This document shows, one piece after another, positions 1 to 7,586 of a stretch of DNA of 64,000 nt. The notes beneath the pieces were generated by a model, which saw only the letters and a list, made by a program, of their open reading frames with translations, made no database searches and was not told the origin of the DNA. The first letter of the stretch is position 1. Each line of letters begins with the position of its first letter. The DNA is from WHSW01 sp033856255 (lineage in GTDB: Bacteria; Actinomycetota; Thermoleophilia; Solirubrobacterales; 70-9), in the NCBI GenBank assembly GCA_033856255.1, contig JAWVFH010000008.1:1-64000 (forward strand), read 5' to 3'. The position numbers and the translations under genes were made by a program.

Positions 1-1
1 C

Positions 2-985
2 AACCCCGCCACGGGCGCCCTCGCGCCGGGCGACTGCATCGACGACACGACGACGGGTCCGGACAGCTGCGCGCAGAGCACGATCGGCCTCTCGGGCGCG
101 TTCGGCGGTTCGTCGGTCGCCCTGGACCCGAGGGGCGAGTCGCTCTACGTCGCCTCGGCGATCGACAACGCGGTGGTCGAGCTGGCGCGCAACCCGGTGA
201 ACAAGCTGATCACGCCGCTCGGATGCATCGACGACAACGACACCGGCCCCGACCCGTGCTCGGCCAGCACGGACGGCCTCGACCACGCGAGCGCCGTTAC
301 CGTCACCCCCGATGGCAGCTCGGTCTACGCGACGTCGCAGGTGGATGGCGCCATCGTCGGCTTCTCCCGGGATCAGGCGACCGGGCTACTGACGCCGCAG
401 GGCTGCATCGACGCCCCGAGCGGTCCCGATACCTGCGCTCAGACGGCGGAGGGCGTCGGCAACTCCTACGCGGTGGCGGTCACGCCCGACTCGCGGTCCG
501 TGTTCACCGTCGCCCGGGCCGGAACGGTGGTCGGCTTCGACCGGGACCCGGCGACCGGGTTGCTGCACCCGGCGACCTGTGTCACGGACACCGGCCACGC
601 GGGCCGCGGCTTCTGCAGCGCGGAGGCGCCGGCGCTCGACAACGCGTTCGACATCGCCGTCAGCCCCGACGGCAACTCGGCCTACGCCGTCTCGCAGATC
701 GACGGGATCCAGATCTTCGGCCTCAACCCGCCCGACACCTCGCTCGTGGCCGGCCCGAAGGCGAAGACGGACCACCGGCTCGCGACCTTCAAGTTCGGGT
801 CCGAGGAGTCGGGCGCGACCTTCACCTGCACTCTCGATAAGCAGGGCGCCAAGGCCTGCACGTCGCCCAGAAAGGTACGGGTGAAGCCCGGCACGCACAG
901 CTTCTCGGTCGCGGCCACGGACCCGGCCGGGAACGCCGACGCGACTCCGGACGAGTACCGGTGGAGAGTCAACAAGCGGGACTAG
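2..985 (+). CDS. Secreted beta-propeller protein with C-terminal Ig-like domain (5' end outside window)
   Basis: The frame is open from the window edge, so only the C-terminal 327 residues are visible. About four propeller repeats can be read, each with a core like VTPDGSSVYATS followed by a Cys-containing GCID...C loop, which resembles 6-phosphogluconolactonase/YVTN-type propellers. From about base 740 the protein continues as an Ig-like domain with paired cysteines (TFTC...ACTSP) and the ending AATDPAGN, common in large secreted actinobacterial proteins. No enzymatic residues are recognisable. A structural or binding role at the cell surface is inferred. Its TAG stop forms part of the putative -10 box of the next gene. 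Confidence 0.8.
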   Translation, partial: NPATGALAPGDCIDDTTTGPDSCAQSTIGLSGAFGGSSVALDPRGESLYVASAIDNAVVELARNPVNKLITPLGCIDDNDTGPDPCSASTDGLDHASAVTVTPDGSSVYATSQVDGAIVGFSRDQATGLLTPQGCIDAPSGPDTCAQTAEGVGNSYAVAVTPDSRSVFTVARAGTVVGFDRDPATGLLHPATCVTDTGHAGRGFCSAEAPALDNAFDIAVSPDGNSAYAVSQIDGIQIFGLNPPDTSLVAGPKAKTDHRLATFKFGSEESGATFTCTLDKQGAKACTSPRKVRVKPGTHSFSVAATDPAGNADATPDEYRWRVNKRD

Positions 986-988
986 ACT
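983..988 (+). promoter_or_regulatory. Putative leaderless -10 box TAGACT for the lipoprotein gene at 997
   Basis: TAGACT lies 8 nt before the ATG at 997 with no Shine-Dalgarno between. Its first three bases are the stop codon of the upstream gene. One instance of the TAnnnT pattern described in the findings. Confidence 0.45.
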
Positions 989-996
989 GGCGCGCC

Positions 997-1332
997 ATGC
1001 GACGCCTGATCCCGCTCGCCGCCGCCCTGCTCGCCCTCGGATTCACCGCCTGCGGCGGCGGCGACTCGTCATCGACGACGTCGGGGGCGTCCGGAGCCTC
1101 GGGCGGTCAGGGATCGCAGGGCGCCGCGGGCTCCGAGATGACCGCGAGCGAGTTCGTCGACGCCTCGATCCCGGACGAGATCGACGCGGTCACGCAGGCG
1201 GTCGAGAGCAACCCCAGTTGCGCCGGCGCCAATACGGATGCGGGGAGCGACTTGCAGGTCTCGGTCGCGATCGACGCCGCCAGCGCTGACCAGGACACGC
1301 CGATCTCGCAGATCGTCGCCGACAACTGCTGA
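997..1332 (+). CDS. Small Ser/Gly-rich lipoprotein of unknown function
   Basis: 111 residues from the ATG at 997. The N-terminus is a classic lipoprotein signal: MRR, a hydrophobic stretch, then FTAC as lipobox, so the mature protein starts at the Cys and is membrane-anchored. It continues with a GGGDSSSTTSGASG linker and a short C-terminal part with three cysteines, the last near the end (VADNC). The compact domain after the linker matches no family I recognise. A start at 961 is possible, but it would sit inside the previous gene and spoil the signal peptide. Confidence 0.75.
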   Translation: MRRLIPLAAALLALGFTACGGGDSSSTTSGASGASGGQGSQGAAGSEMTASEFVDASIPDEIDAVTQAVESNPSCAGANTDAGSDLQVSVAIDAASADQDTPISQIVADNC

Positions 1333-1359
1333 GCTGAGGCGACGGAGCCACTCGGCTAG

Positions 1360-1593
1360 CTAGGCCGCGACGTCCTCGGCCTCGAGCTCGGCCGCCAGGG
1401 CGCCGAGCCGATCCACGAGGGCGCGCAGTCGCCGCGCCTCGTCGGCGAGGTGGTCCTGCGCCTGCTCGGCGTACAGGCGCAACGCCGCCGTGTCGTTGTG
1501 CGCGAGCGAGTGCGCCAGGCTGAGGCGGACGGCGAGGATCGTCTGCAGCACCTCGTCACGGAGCTCGTTGGCGATCTCTGAGATCTCCCCCAT
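1360..1593 (-). CDS. Stand-alone histidine-kinase dimerisation-like helical protein lacking the phospho-His
   Basis: 77 residues, all predicted helical. The segment IANELRDEVLQTILAVRLSL closely matches the H-box helix of NarX/DesK-type kinases (HisKA_3 consensus EL-H-DEVLQ), but the phosphoacceptor His is Arg here (residue 12). A second helix (LADEARRLRALVDRLG) could complete a two-helix hairpin and dimerise. There is no ATPase domain here or next door. It might dimerise with, or antagonise, a HisKA_3 kinase encoded elsewhere; that is inference. A TAGATT box lies 9 nt upstream of the ATG. Confidence 0.6.
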   Translation of the reverse strand: MGEISEIANELRDEVLQTILAVRLSLAHSLAHNDTAALRLYAEQAQDHLADEARRLRALVDRLGALAAELEAEDVAA

Positions 1594-1602
1594 CGTCAGC
1601 CC

Positions 1603-1608
1603 AATCTA
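1603..1608 (-). promoter_or_regulatory. Putative leaderless -10 box TAGATT (minus strand)
   Basis: Read on the minus strand, TAGATT ends 9 nt before the ATG at 1593. No Shine-Dalgarno is present. Confidence 0.4.
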
Positions 1609-1682
1609 GCCCGCGCGTCGCCCGCCGCCATCCGCATTTGTCGCCCTAATCGATCCGTGGAAACCCGCAACCGCCTACCCGC

Positions 1683-1688
1683 TAGGGT
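1683..1688 (+). promoter_or_regulatory. Putative leaderless -10 box TAGGGT for the DUF1015 gene
   Basis: TAGGGT ends 10 nt before the ATG at 1699. This supports 1699 over the upstream in-frame GTG at 1657, which would place the box inside the gene. Confidence 0.45.
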
Positions 1689-1698
1689 TGCGCGCCGC

Positions 1699-2952
1699 AT
1701 GGCCGAGGTCCGCCCGCTCAACGCCCTTCACTACAACCTCGCCGCCGTCCCGTCGCTCGCCGACGTCGTCGCACCTCCGTATGACGTGATCGACGCCGAG
1801 CGGCGCGCAGCGCTGATGGCCCGCTCGCCGTTCAACGTCGTCGAGATCGACCTGCCCGTCTCGCCGGAGGGCGGCGACCCCTACGAGCACGCCGACGAGA
1901 CGCTCGAGGAGTGGACCCTGCAGGGGATCCTCAGCGCCGACCGCGAGCCCGCGCTATGGGCGCTGACCCAGGAGTACGGCGGCCCGGACGGCTCCCGCCG
2001 GACGCGGCGCGGCCTGCTCTGCCGGGTCCGCGTCACCCCCTACGGCCCGGGCCTGGTCCGCCCGCACGAGCGCACCCAGCCGGGGCCGAAGGAGGATCGC
2101 CTCCGGCTCACCCGAGCGACCCGCCACAACCTCTCGCCGATCTTCTCGCTGCACGAGGGCGACGCCTGGCGCCACCTCGAGGGCTACACGCGCGGCGAGC
2201 CCTGGGCGGAGGTGACCGACGACGAGGGCACGAGCCACCGGATCTGGAGGATCGCCGACGCCGACGCCCATCGCGCCGTCGCCGCCGAGCTCGCCGAGTC
2301 GGAGCTGCTGATCGCCGACGGCCACCACCGCTACGAGACCGCGCGCACCTACGCCGACGAGATCGGCGGCGACGGTCCGCACCGCTACACGCTCATGGCG
2401 CTGGTCTCGCTGGAGGACCCCGGCCTGACCGTGTTCGGCTACCACCGGCTGCTCTCCAACCTCGGCGAGCGCGGGCCCCAGGAGGCGCTCGGCAAGGCGG
2501 TCCGCGAGCTGTTCGAGGTCGAGGAGGTACCGCTCGACCGCCTCGACCCCGCCGGCGAGGAGGGGATCGGCGTGTTCGGCTACATCGACGCCCACCACCG
2601 CCAGGGTTACCGGCTGCGGCTCAAGGACCCGGCCGTGCTCGAGGCGGCGATGCCCGATGCCTCCCCCGCCTTCCGCGAGCTCGACGCGGCGATCCTCGAA
2701 TCGCTGCTGCTGCGCGACGCGCTCGGGATGAGCGCCGACGACATCGAGGCGAAGCGGGGGATCTCCTACACCGCGTCGGCCGAGAAGGCCCTCGCCTCGC
2801 TCGACGAAGGCACCCACGCCGCCTTCCTGATGCGCCCGACGCCGGTGCAGCAGGTCCGCGACGTCGCCGCCGCCGGCGAGACGATGCCGCCGAAGTCGAC
2901 CTACTTCTTTCCGAAGCTGCTGACCGGGATCGTCTTCAACCCGCTCTCCTGA
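1699..2952 (+). CDS. DUF1015 family protein
   Basis: 417 residues, the normal length for the family. Recognised from the N-terminal RPLNALHYN and VVAPPYDVI motifs, the central LIADGHHRYETA motif and the C-terminal PKSTYFFPKLLTGIVFNPL, all hallmarks of DUF1015. The family is widespread and usually cytosolic; no reaction is firmly established. It heads a co-directional run with the cobalamin adenosyltransferase, OsmC, SDR and Nudix genes, but the next gene has its own TAGGGT box, so co-transcription is not certain. Confidence 0.85.
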   Translation: MAEVRPLNALHYNLAAVPSLADVVAPPYDVIDAERRAALMARSPFNVVEIDLPVSPEGGDPYEHADETLEEWTLQGILSADREPALWALTQEYGGPDGSRRTRRGLLCRVRVTPYGPGLVRPHERTQPGPKEDRLRLTRATRHNLSPIFSLHEGDAWRHLEGYTRGEPWAEVTDDEGTSHRIWRIADADAHRAVAAELAESELLIADGHHRYETARTYADEIGGDGPHRYTLMALVSLEDPGLTVFGYHRLLSNLGERGPQEALGKAVRELFEVEEVPLDRLDPAGEEGIGVFGYIDAHHRQGYRLRLKDPAVLEAAMPDASPAFRELDAAILESLLLRDALGMSADDIEAKRGISYTASAEKALASLDEGTHAAFLMRPTPVQQVRDVAAAGETMPPKSTYFFPKLLTGIVFNPLS

Positions 2953-2963
2953 CGCGGCCGCGC

Positions 2964-2969
2964 TAGGGT
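2964..2969 (+). promoter_or_regulatory. Putative leaderless -10 box TAGGGT for the adenosyltransferase gene
   Basis: TAGGGT ends 9 nt before the GTG at 2979. The same hexamer and near-identical spacing precede the previous gene. Confidence 0.45.
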
Positions 2970-2978
2970 CGAGCGCCA

Positions 2979-3557
2979 GTGACACGGATCTACACGAAGA
3001 AGGGCGACGACGGCAGCACCTCGCTCTGGTACGGCGGCCGGGTGCAGAAGTCGGACCCGCGCACCGAGGCCTACGGCGCGCTCGACGAGGCCGCGTCGGC
3101 GCTCGGCGTCGCCCGCTCGCTCTGCGGCGCGGACGAGGCCGAGCTCGCCGCGGACATCCTCCGGCTTCAGGACGACCTGTTCATCGCCGGCGCCGAGCTG
3201 GCGACCGCTCCGCAGGCGAGCGACCGCCTGGTCGAGGGGGTCAGCAAGATCACCCCGGAGATCGCCGCCGAGCTCGAGGCTCTGATCGACCGCTACATGG
3301 AGCGGGTCGAGCTGCCGCCGAAGTTCGTGATCCCGGGCGGCTCGCAGATCTCGGCTCAGCTCGACCTCGGACGGGCGATCCTGCGTCGCGCCGAGCGTCG
3401 CACGGTCGGCCTCGACGGCGGCGCCGGCACGGTCTCCAAGGACCTGCTGCGCTTCCTCAACCGCGCCTCCGACGCCGCCTACGCGATGGCCCGCTTCGCC
3501 GACACCGACGATCCCGAGCTGTTCGCGGGTCGCGAGCGCGAGCAGCCTCCGCGATGA
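2979..3557 (+). CDS. PduO-type ATP:cob(I)alamin adenosyltransferase
   Basis: 192 residues, GTG start. The N-terminus reads TRIYTKKGDDGSTSLWYGGRV, the ATP-binding TKxGDxGxTxL motif of PduO-type enzymes. The later FVIPGGSQISAQLDLGRAILRRAERR and the FLNRASDAAYAMAR helix are the conserved active-site helices. It transfers the adenosyl group of ATP to cob(I)alamin to give adenosylcobalamin in the cytosol. The OsmC gene overlaps its stop codon (ATGA). Adenosylcobalamin is also the expected chromophore of the B12 module encoded at 14675-18046. Confidence 0.93.
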   Translation: MTRIYTKKGDDGSTSLWYGGRVQKSDPRTEAYGALDEAASALGVARSLCGADEAELAADILRLQDDLFIAGAELATAPQASDRLVEGVSKITPEIAAELEALIDRYMERVELPPKFVIPGGSQISAQLDLGRAILRRAERRTVGLDGGAGTVSKDLLRFLNRASDAAYAMARFADTDDPELFAGREREQPPR

Positions 3558-3955
3558 CGATCCGTGCTGTGGCGCGACGGCGCCAGGGCTACACGCACGA
3601 GGTCGAGACCGACAGCGGTCACACGCTGGTCATCGACGAGCCCGTTGCCGTGGGTGGCGCCGACCTCGGCCCCTCCCCCACGCGCGCCGCCGCGGCCGGT
3701 CTGGCCGCCTGCACCGCGATCACCTGCGAGATGTACGCGCAGCGCAAGGGCTGGGAGCTGGGCGCGGTCGAGTGCGAGGTCGAGGTCGAGCAGGGGCAGG
3801 GCTCGGTGTTCGAGATCGTGACGCTCAAGCTGCGCATCCCCGAACCGCTGACCGACGAGCAGCGCAAGCGCCTGCTGGTGATCGCCGGCAAGTGCCCCGT
3901 GCACCGCGCGCTCACCGGCGAGGTCGTGATCATCGACCGGATCGAGTCGGGCTGA
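3554..3955 (+). CDS. OsmC/Ohr-like family protein
   Basis: 133 residues, starting in an ATGA overlap with the preceding stop. It has the OsmC fold signature: GGADLGPSPTRAAAAGLAACTAIT in the first half and KCPVHRALTGE near the C-terminus, supplying two conserved cysteines (about residues 54 and 116). OsmC proteins reduce organic hydroperoxides with such a Cys pair. The CPVH version belongs to the YhfA-like branch, whose substrate is less clear. Translational coupling to the adenosyltransferase suggests shared expression rather than an obvious shared pathway. Confidence 0.88.
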   Translation: MTIRAVARRRQGYTHEVETDSGHTLVIDEPVAVGGADLGPSPTRAAAAGLAACTAITCEMYAQRKGWELGAVECEVEVEQGQGSVFEIVTLKLRIPEPLTDEQRKRLLVIAGKCPVHRALTGEVVIIDRIESG

Positions 3956-3962
3956 GGCGCCG

Positions 3963-4772
3963 ATGGACCTCGGCCTCGCCGGCAAATCCTGCGCCGTCAC
4001 CGGCGCCAGCCGCGGGATCGGGCGCGCGACCGCTCGCCACCTGTGCGCCGAGGGGGCCTCGGTGTTGCTGATCGCCCGCGGGGCGGACGGGCTCGCCGAC
4101 GCCGAGGCCGAGTGCCTGCAGGTGGCGGTCGAGGGCTCGGAGGTCTCCTCGCTCGCGCTCAACGTCACCGACCCCGATGCCGGGGAGCGGATCGTGATCG
4201 AGTCCACGGAGCGCTACGGCAAGCTCGACGTGCTCGTCAACAACGCCGGCACCGCCCGCTGGCGCAACCTCGAGGACGTTCCGGAGGCCGACTGGTACGA
4301 CGCCTGGGAGCTGAACGTGATGGCTCCGCTGCGGGCGATGCGCGCCGCCGTTCCGGGGATGATCGAGCGCGAGTGGGGGCGGATCGTCAACGTCTCCTCG
4401 ACCGCCGCCAAACGCCCCTCGCTGCAGATGCCCGAGTACTCGGTCGCGAAGGCAGCGCAGCTGTCGCTCTCGCGCCTGTTCGCCGACCTCTACGCCGCCC
4501 AGGGCGTGCTGGTCAACGCGATCTGCCCCGGGCCGACCAAGTCGGAGATGTGGATGGACGAGGGCGGTCTGCTCGATCAGTCGAAGGAGCACGGCGGGAT
4601 CGCGACCCGCGAGGAGGCGCTGCGAATCGCGGGCCGCAAGCGCCCGATCGGGCGGCTCGCCTACACCGACGAGGTGGCGGCGGCGATCGCCTTCCTCGCC
4701 TCCGAGCGCGCCTCCTACGTCGCCGGCGCCGCCTGGTCCGTGGACGGCGGGACCGTGCAGGTGATCATCTGA
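3963..4772 (+). CDS. SDR family NAD(P)-dependent oxidoreductase
   Basis: 269 residues, classical short-chain dehydrogenase. Visible motifs in order: TGASRGIG cofactor loop near residue 17, NNAG around 90, the catalytic Ser in NVSSTAAK, YSVAK (Tyr and Lys) and the PG motif in NAICPGPTKSEM. The C-terminal VAGAAWSVDGG is the usual end strand. The substrate cannot be told from sequence; FabG-like 3-oxoacyl reductases and sugar or sterol dehydrogenases look alike. It starts 8 bp after osmC and its stop overlaps the proposed start of the Nudix gene. Confidence 0.88.
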   Translation: MDLGLAGKSCAVTGASRGIGRATARHLCAEGASVLLIARGADGLADAEAECLQVAVEGSEVSSLALNVTDPDAGERIVIESTERYGKLDVLVNNAGTARWRNLEDVPEADWYDAWELNVMAPLRAMRAAVPGMIEREWGRIVNVSSTAAKRPSLQMPEYSVAKAAQLSLSRLFADLYAAQGVLVNAICPGPTKSEMWMDEGGLLDQSKEHGGIATREEALRIAGRKRPIGRLAYTDEVAAAIAFLASERASYVAGAAWSVDGGTVQVII

Positions 4773-5356
4773 CCAACGAGTCGACCGAAGCCCTGCGCGC
4801 CGCGCTCCTGCGACCCGCCGACGCCGAGGCGATGGACGCCCACGGGCGCACCGAGGCGGCGGTGCTGGTGCCGATCTTCGGCTACCCCGGCGACCCCGGG
4901 CTCGTCTTCACCGAGCGCCGCCAGGACCTCCGCCGCCACGCGGGCGAGATCTCGTTCCCGGGCGGGCGGCGCGACCACCCCGGCGAGTCGCTGCTGGAGA
5001 CGGCCCTGCGCGAGGCGGACGAAGAGATCGGGCTCTCGCCCGCCGAAGTCGAGCTGGTCGGCGCCCTGCCGCCGATCGGCACCTTCGTCACCAACTACAA
5101 GGTGCACCCTTTCGTCGGCCTGATCGGCGACCTGCGCGAGTTCGAGCCGAGCCCGACCGAGGTCGAGACCGTGCTCGCGTTCAGCGTCGAACAGCTGCGC
5201 GAGAGCTTCGCAATGCGGCGGCTGGTGCGCCGCGGGGTGCCGATCCGCACCCCCACCTACCTGATCGGCGAGCACCTGATCTGGGGCGCGACGGCGCGGA
5301 TCCTGGGCGAGCTGCTGTCGCGGCTCGAAGACACGGCGGGACCTACTGCCCGGTGA
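4769..5356 (+). CDS. Nudix hydrolase, CoA diphosphatase (NudL)-like
   Basis: A Nudix box is clear: FPGGRR...GESLLETALREADEEIGL, with an N-terminal AAVLVPIFGYPGDPGLVFTERR and a downstream LPPIGTFVTNYKVHPFVGLI typical of the NudL branch that hydrolyses CoA or its derivatives. The start is uncertain. The family usually has about 30 residues before AAVLVPI; upstream of that the only in-frame candidates are CTG at 4769 (in a CTGA overlap with the SDR stop) and ATG at 4832, which leaves a short N-terminus. I give the longer form. The 3' end overlaps the convergent gene by 14 bp. Confidence 0.82.
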   Translation: MTNESTEALRAALLRPADAEAMDAHGRTEAAVLVPIFGYPGDPGLVFTERRQDLRRHAGEISFPGGRRDHPGESLLETALREADEEIGLSPAEVELVGALPPIGTFVTNYKVHPFVGLIGDLREFEPSPTEVETVLAFSVEQLRESFAMRRLVRRGVPIRTPTYLIGEHLIWGATARILGELLSRLEDTAGPTAR

Positions 5357-6764
5357 AGTCCCAGGTGCGGGTGACGCTGTAGCTCGGGCCGGCGTCGCTG
5401 GTGCGCGTCCCCCGGAGGTTGAGCCCCCCGTTCTCGCCATAGTCGCCCCACGGGGTTCCGGGATGGGTCGCCAAGCAGCAGTCGTTGAGGAACCAGATCT
5501 CGTCCTGCGGCGGATCGCTGGGGTCGCACTGCGAGGTGCCGGTGTTGGTGTCGGGGACGCCAAAGCCACCGGAGTAGCCGGGTGTCTCGCTCCCGCTCGC
5601 GTCGACGTAGAGCACGCCGGGACCTCCTGGCCCCGGAAGGCTGACCGTCTTCGCGGAGCTCTGGTTGATGCACTCGGCCCCCGGGCTACTCGACACCCGC
5701 CAGGTCAAACTGCCGCCCGTGATCTCGTAGCAGGCGACGCCACGGCCGTCGCAGTCGGCGCCACGAGGGTCGGGCGGCTTCAGGCGCTGCCAGGTGACCG
5801 TGCCGTTCCACGACGTCGTCGTTTCGCTGGTGACCGACGCGCCGCTGAAGGTGCCCGCGTATTGGTCCGGCAGCCCGTCGGAGCAGATCACCGCGATCAG
5901 CTTCTGGGCGAGCTGCTGCTCGAGGTCGAAGAGGTCCTCCCCCGGGCCCTGGACGGACACGGTCCTCGTCCTGGCGGGGCTGCGGCGGCGGTCCGTGTAC
6001 GTGGCCGTGAGCGTGACGTGGCCCCCGGACTCGGCGATCGTCCCGGTGACCGAGGCGTTGTCCCTGATCAGCCGGCCCCGCCGGACCGCCGTGCTCGGGT
6101 CGAAGCCGGGAAGCTGCGACAGCTTTTGCTCGTTGATCACGTCCTGGATGTGATCGCGCTCGACGATCGCGCCGGGACAGTCCGGCTGGCCGACGGCGGC
6201 GGAGAGATCCGAGGTCAGCATGTCGGCGATCCCCTTGCTCATCACGCCGAGGTCCGCATCCTGAGCTTGGACGTCGAAGTGCTTGATCCAGATCGCGGGG
6301 TAGTCGACCGAGACGTCGCCGAACCCGTCGCCGACTCGAGCTGTGACGCGCGGGCGCGCTCCCTCAGCGCGGTTGCGCCGCTTTGGCTTCAGCCTCAGCT
6401 TCAGCGTCTCGGTGTCCCCGGAGCGGGCGTCGACGAAGGCGACCAGACGATCGACGAACCTGCCGCCGCCGAACGGCACGGCGACCGCCGCCAGCGCGTA
6501 CGGGCCGGGCGAAAGACCCAGCCGCCACCGGTCGCGCTTGCCGCCCGTGTAATCGGCCGCGCCGACCACCCCGGTCTCGGCGTTCACCGCCCGGACCCCC
6601 GCCACGCCCTCGCCGGCGTCGGGAAGCCCTGGACCGGCAATGGTGCCCTTGACGGTGGCGGACGCTGCCGAGGCGGCTGCGGGAACCACGCCCAGCGCCG
6701 CCGGAGTCATCAGCGCTGCGGCGATCAGCCATCGAACCTCGGGGAACCCGGATCGTGCCCCCAC
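5343..6764 (-). CDS. Secreted protein with FlgO/CsgG-like (TolB N-terminal-like) domain
   Basis: 473 residues, GTG start 6 nt after a TATAAA box. A signal peptide ends near residue 35 (AASAAS). Residues 40-140 look like a carboxypeptidase-regulatory-type beta sandwich (VKGTIAGPGLP...). Residues 150-295 have the FlgO/CsgG/TolB-N pattern: IADMLTSDLSAAV, IVERDHIQDVINEQKL, then NASVTGTIAESGGHVTLTATYTD and a closing QLAQKLIAVIC helix. The C-terminal about 180 residues are Cys-containing and unrecognised. In Gram-negatives such domains help outer-membrane assembly; its role here is unknown. Confidence 0.7.
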   Translation of the reverse strand: MGARSGFPEVRWLIAAALMTPAALGVVPAAASAASATVKGTIAGPGLPDAGEGVAGVRAVNAETGVVGAADYTGGKRDRWRLGLSPGPYALAAVAVPFGGGRFVDRLVAFVDARSGDTETLKLRLKPKRRNRAEGARPRVTARVGDGFGDVSVDYPAIWIKHFDVQAQDADLGVMSKGIADMLTSDLSAAVGQPDCPGAIVERDHIQDVINEQKLSQLPGFDPSTAVRRGRLIRDNASVTGTIAESGGHVTLTATYTDRRRSPARTRTVSVQGPGEDLFDLEQQLAQKLIAVICSDGLPDQYAGTFSGASVTSETTTSWNGTVTWQRLKPPDPRGADCDGRGVACYEITGGSLTWRVSSSPGAECINQSSAKTVSLPGPGGPGVLYVDASGSETPGYSGGFGVPDTNTGTSQCDPSDPPQDEIWFLNDCCLATHPGTPWGDYGENGGLNLRGTRTSDAGPSYSVTRTWDFTGQ

Positions 6765-6770
6765 GGGGCG

Positions 6771-6776
6771 TTTATA
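6771..6776 (-). promoter_or_regulatory. Putative leaderless -10 box TATAAA (minus strand)
   Basis: Read on the minus strand, TATAAA ends 6 nt before the GTG at 6764. Confidence 0.45.
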
Positions 6777-6792
6777 GCACCGGGGGTTCGGT

Positions 6793-7581
6793 TCAGCCAG
6801 CGATTCCGTTGTAGCCGTCGAGCAGGCGCTTCGCTACCCCCTCGATCGACTGCGTGCCGTAGGTGAACGACGGCTGTTCGCGGGTCAGGATCGCGATCGA
6901 GAGGCGCCGTGGCGGCCGGCGCAGGAGCATCACCTGGTTGACGCGCCAGCTCGGCGCCCCCGACCAGCCGCCCTTGAAGTAGAGCTTCCAGTGCTTGGGA
7001 GCGACCGGCGGGATGCCCCAGCGCTGCTCGGGGATGATCTGGGTCAGCAGGTGCATCGCGTAGGCGCGGTGGCGCTCGGGGATGTAGTCCTGGATGCGGC
7101 TGAAAAAGCGCGCCTGCGAGCCCGCGGTGATCGTCGTCAGCCCCCAGGTCGGCTGGGTGGTGAAGTGGTCGAGCCCGATCTTGTCGGCGAGCCGGTAGAG
7201 CGCCGGCTGGCCGACGCGGTTGAAGACCGCCGTGGCCGCGGAGTTGTCGGACCTGGTGATCATCGGCCTCAGCAGATCCTTCTCCGACGACGTCAAGTCG
7301 TCGTCGCGGACTCCGTGCTGCCGCAGCAGCGCGACCATGAACAGCACCTTGACCACGCTGGCCGAGTTGTGCACGCGGTCGGGGTGCGAGCCGTGCAGCT
7401 TGCCGTTCTCGTCGACGACGGCGAACGAGATCCGCCCGGCGCGCCCGTCGGCGAACCGCTTCGCCGCCGCGACCCGCTTCGCCCACGGGTAGTGGCGCGG
7501 CGGCGGGCTCGCGGTCGCCTGCCCGACCACGAACGATGCCGCGACCAGGAGGACTCCCAACCAGCGCGCGCCGATCCTCAT
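6793..7581 (-). CDS. Secreted class A beta-lactamase-fold serine hydrolase (PBP-like)
   Basis: 262 residues with a signal peptide (RWLGVLLVAASFVVGQATA). The three active-site motifs of the penicilloyl-serine transferase fold are present: SVVK (SxxK), SDN and KGG. The omega-loop ExxLN that supplies the deacylating Glu of true class A beta-lactamases is not visible between SDN and KGG, so hydrolysis of beta-lactams is doubtful. A D-alanyl peptidase or another esterase/amidase role is more likely. ATG at 7581 is chosen because the signal peptide starts there; an upstream in-frame ATG at 7638 would run through the divergent gene. Confidence 0.8.
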   Translation of the reverse strand: MRIGARWLGVLLVAASFVVGQATASPPPRHYPWAKRVAAAKRFADGRAGRISFAVVDENGKLHGSHPDRVHNSASVVKVLFMVALLRQHGVRDDDLTSSEKDLLRPMITRSDNSAATAVFNRVGQPALYRLADKIGLDHFTTQPTWGLTTITAGSQARFFSRIQDYIPERHRAYAMHLLTQIIPEQRWGIPPVAPKHWKLYFKGGWSGAPSWRVNQVMLLRRPPRRLSIAILTREQPSFTYGTQSIEGVAKRLLDGYNGIAG

Positions 7582-7586
7582 CCCTT

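Noticed and set aside
2950..2979. Cobalamin riboswitch before the adenosyltransferase gene
   Set aside because: Only 26 bp separate it from the previous gene and the start looks leaderless, so there is no room for an aptamer.
4043..4768. N-terminal extension of the Nudix gene through the SDR gene
   Set aside because: This part of the frame is a shadow of the SDR coding sequence; Nudix homology begins only after 4769.
6793..7581. Annotation as a true class A beta-lactamase resistance gene
   Set aside because: The omega-loop ExxLN motif is not found; only the motifs common to PBPs and beta-lactamases are present.
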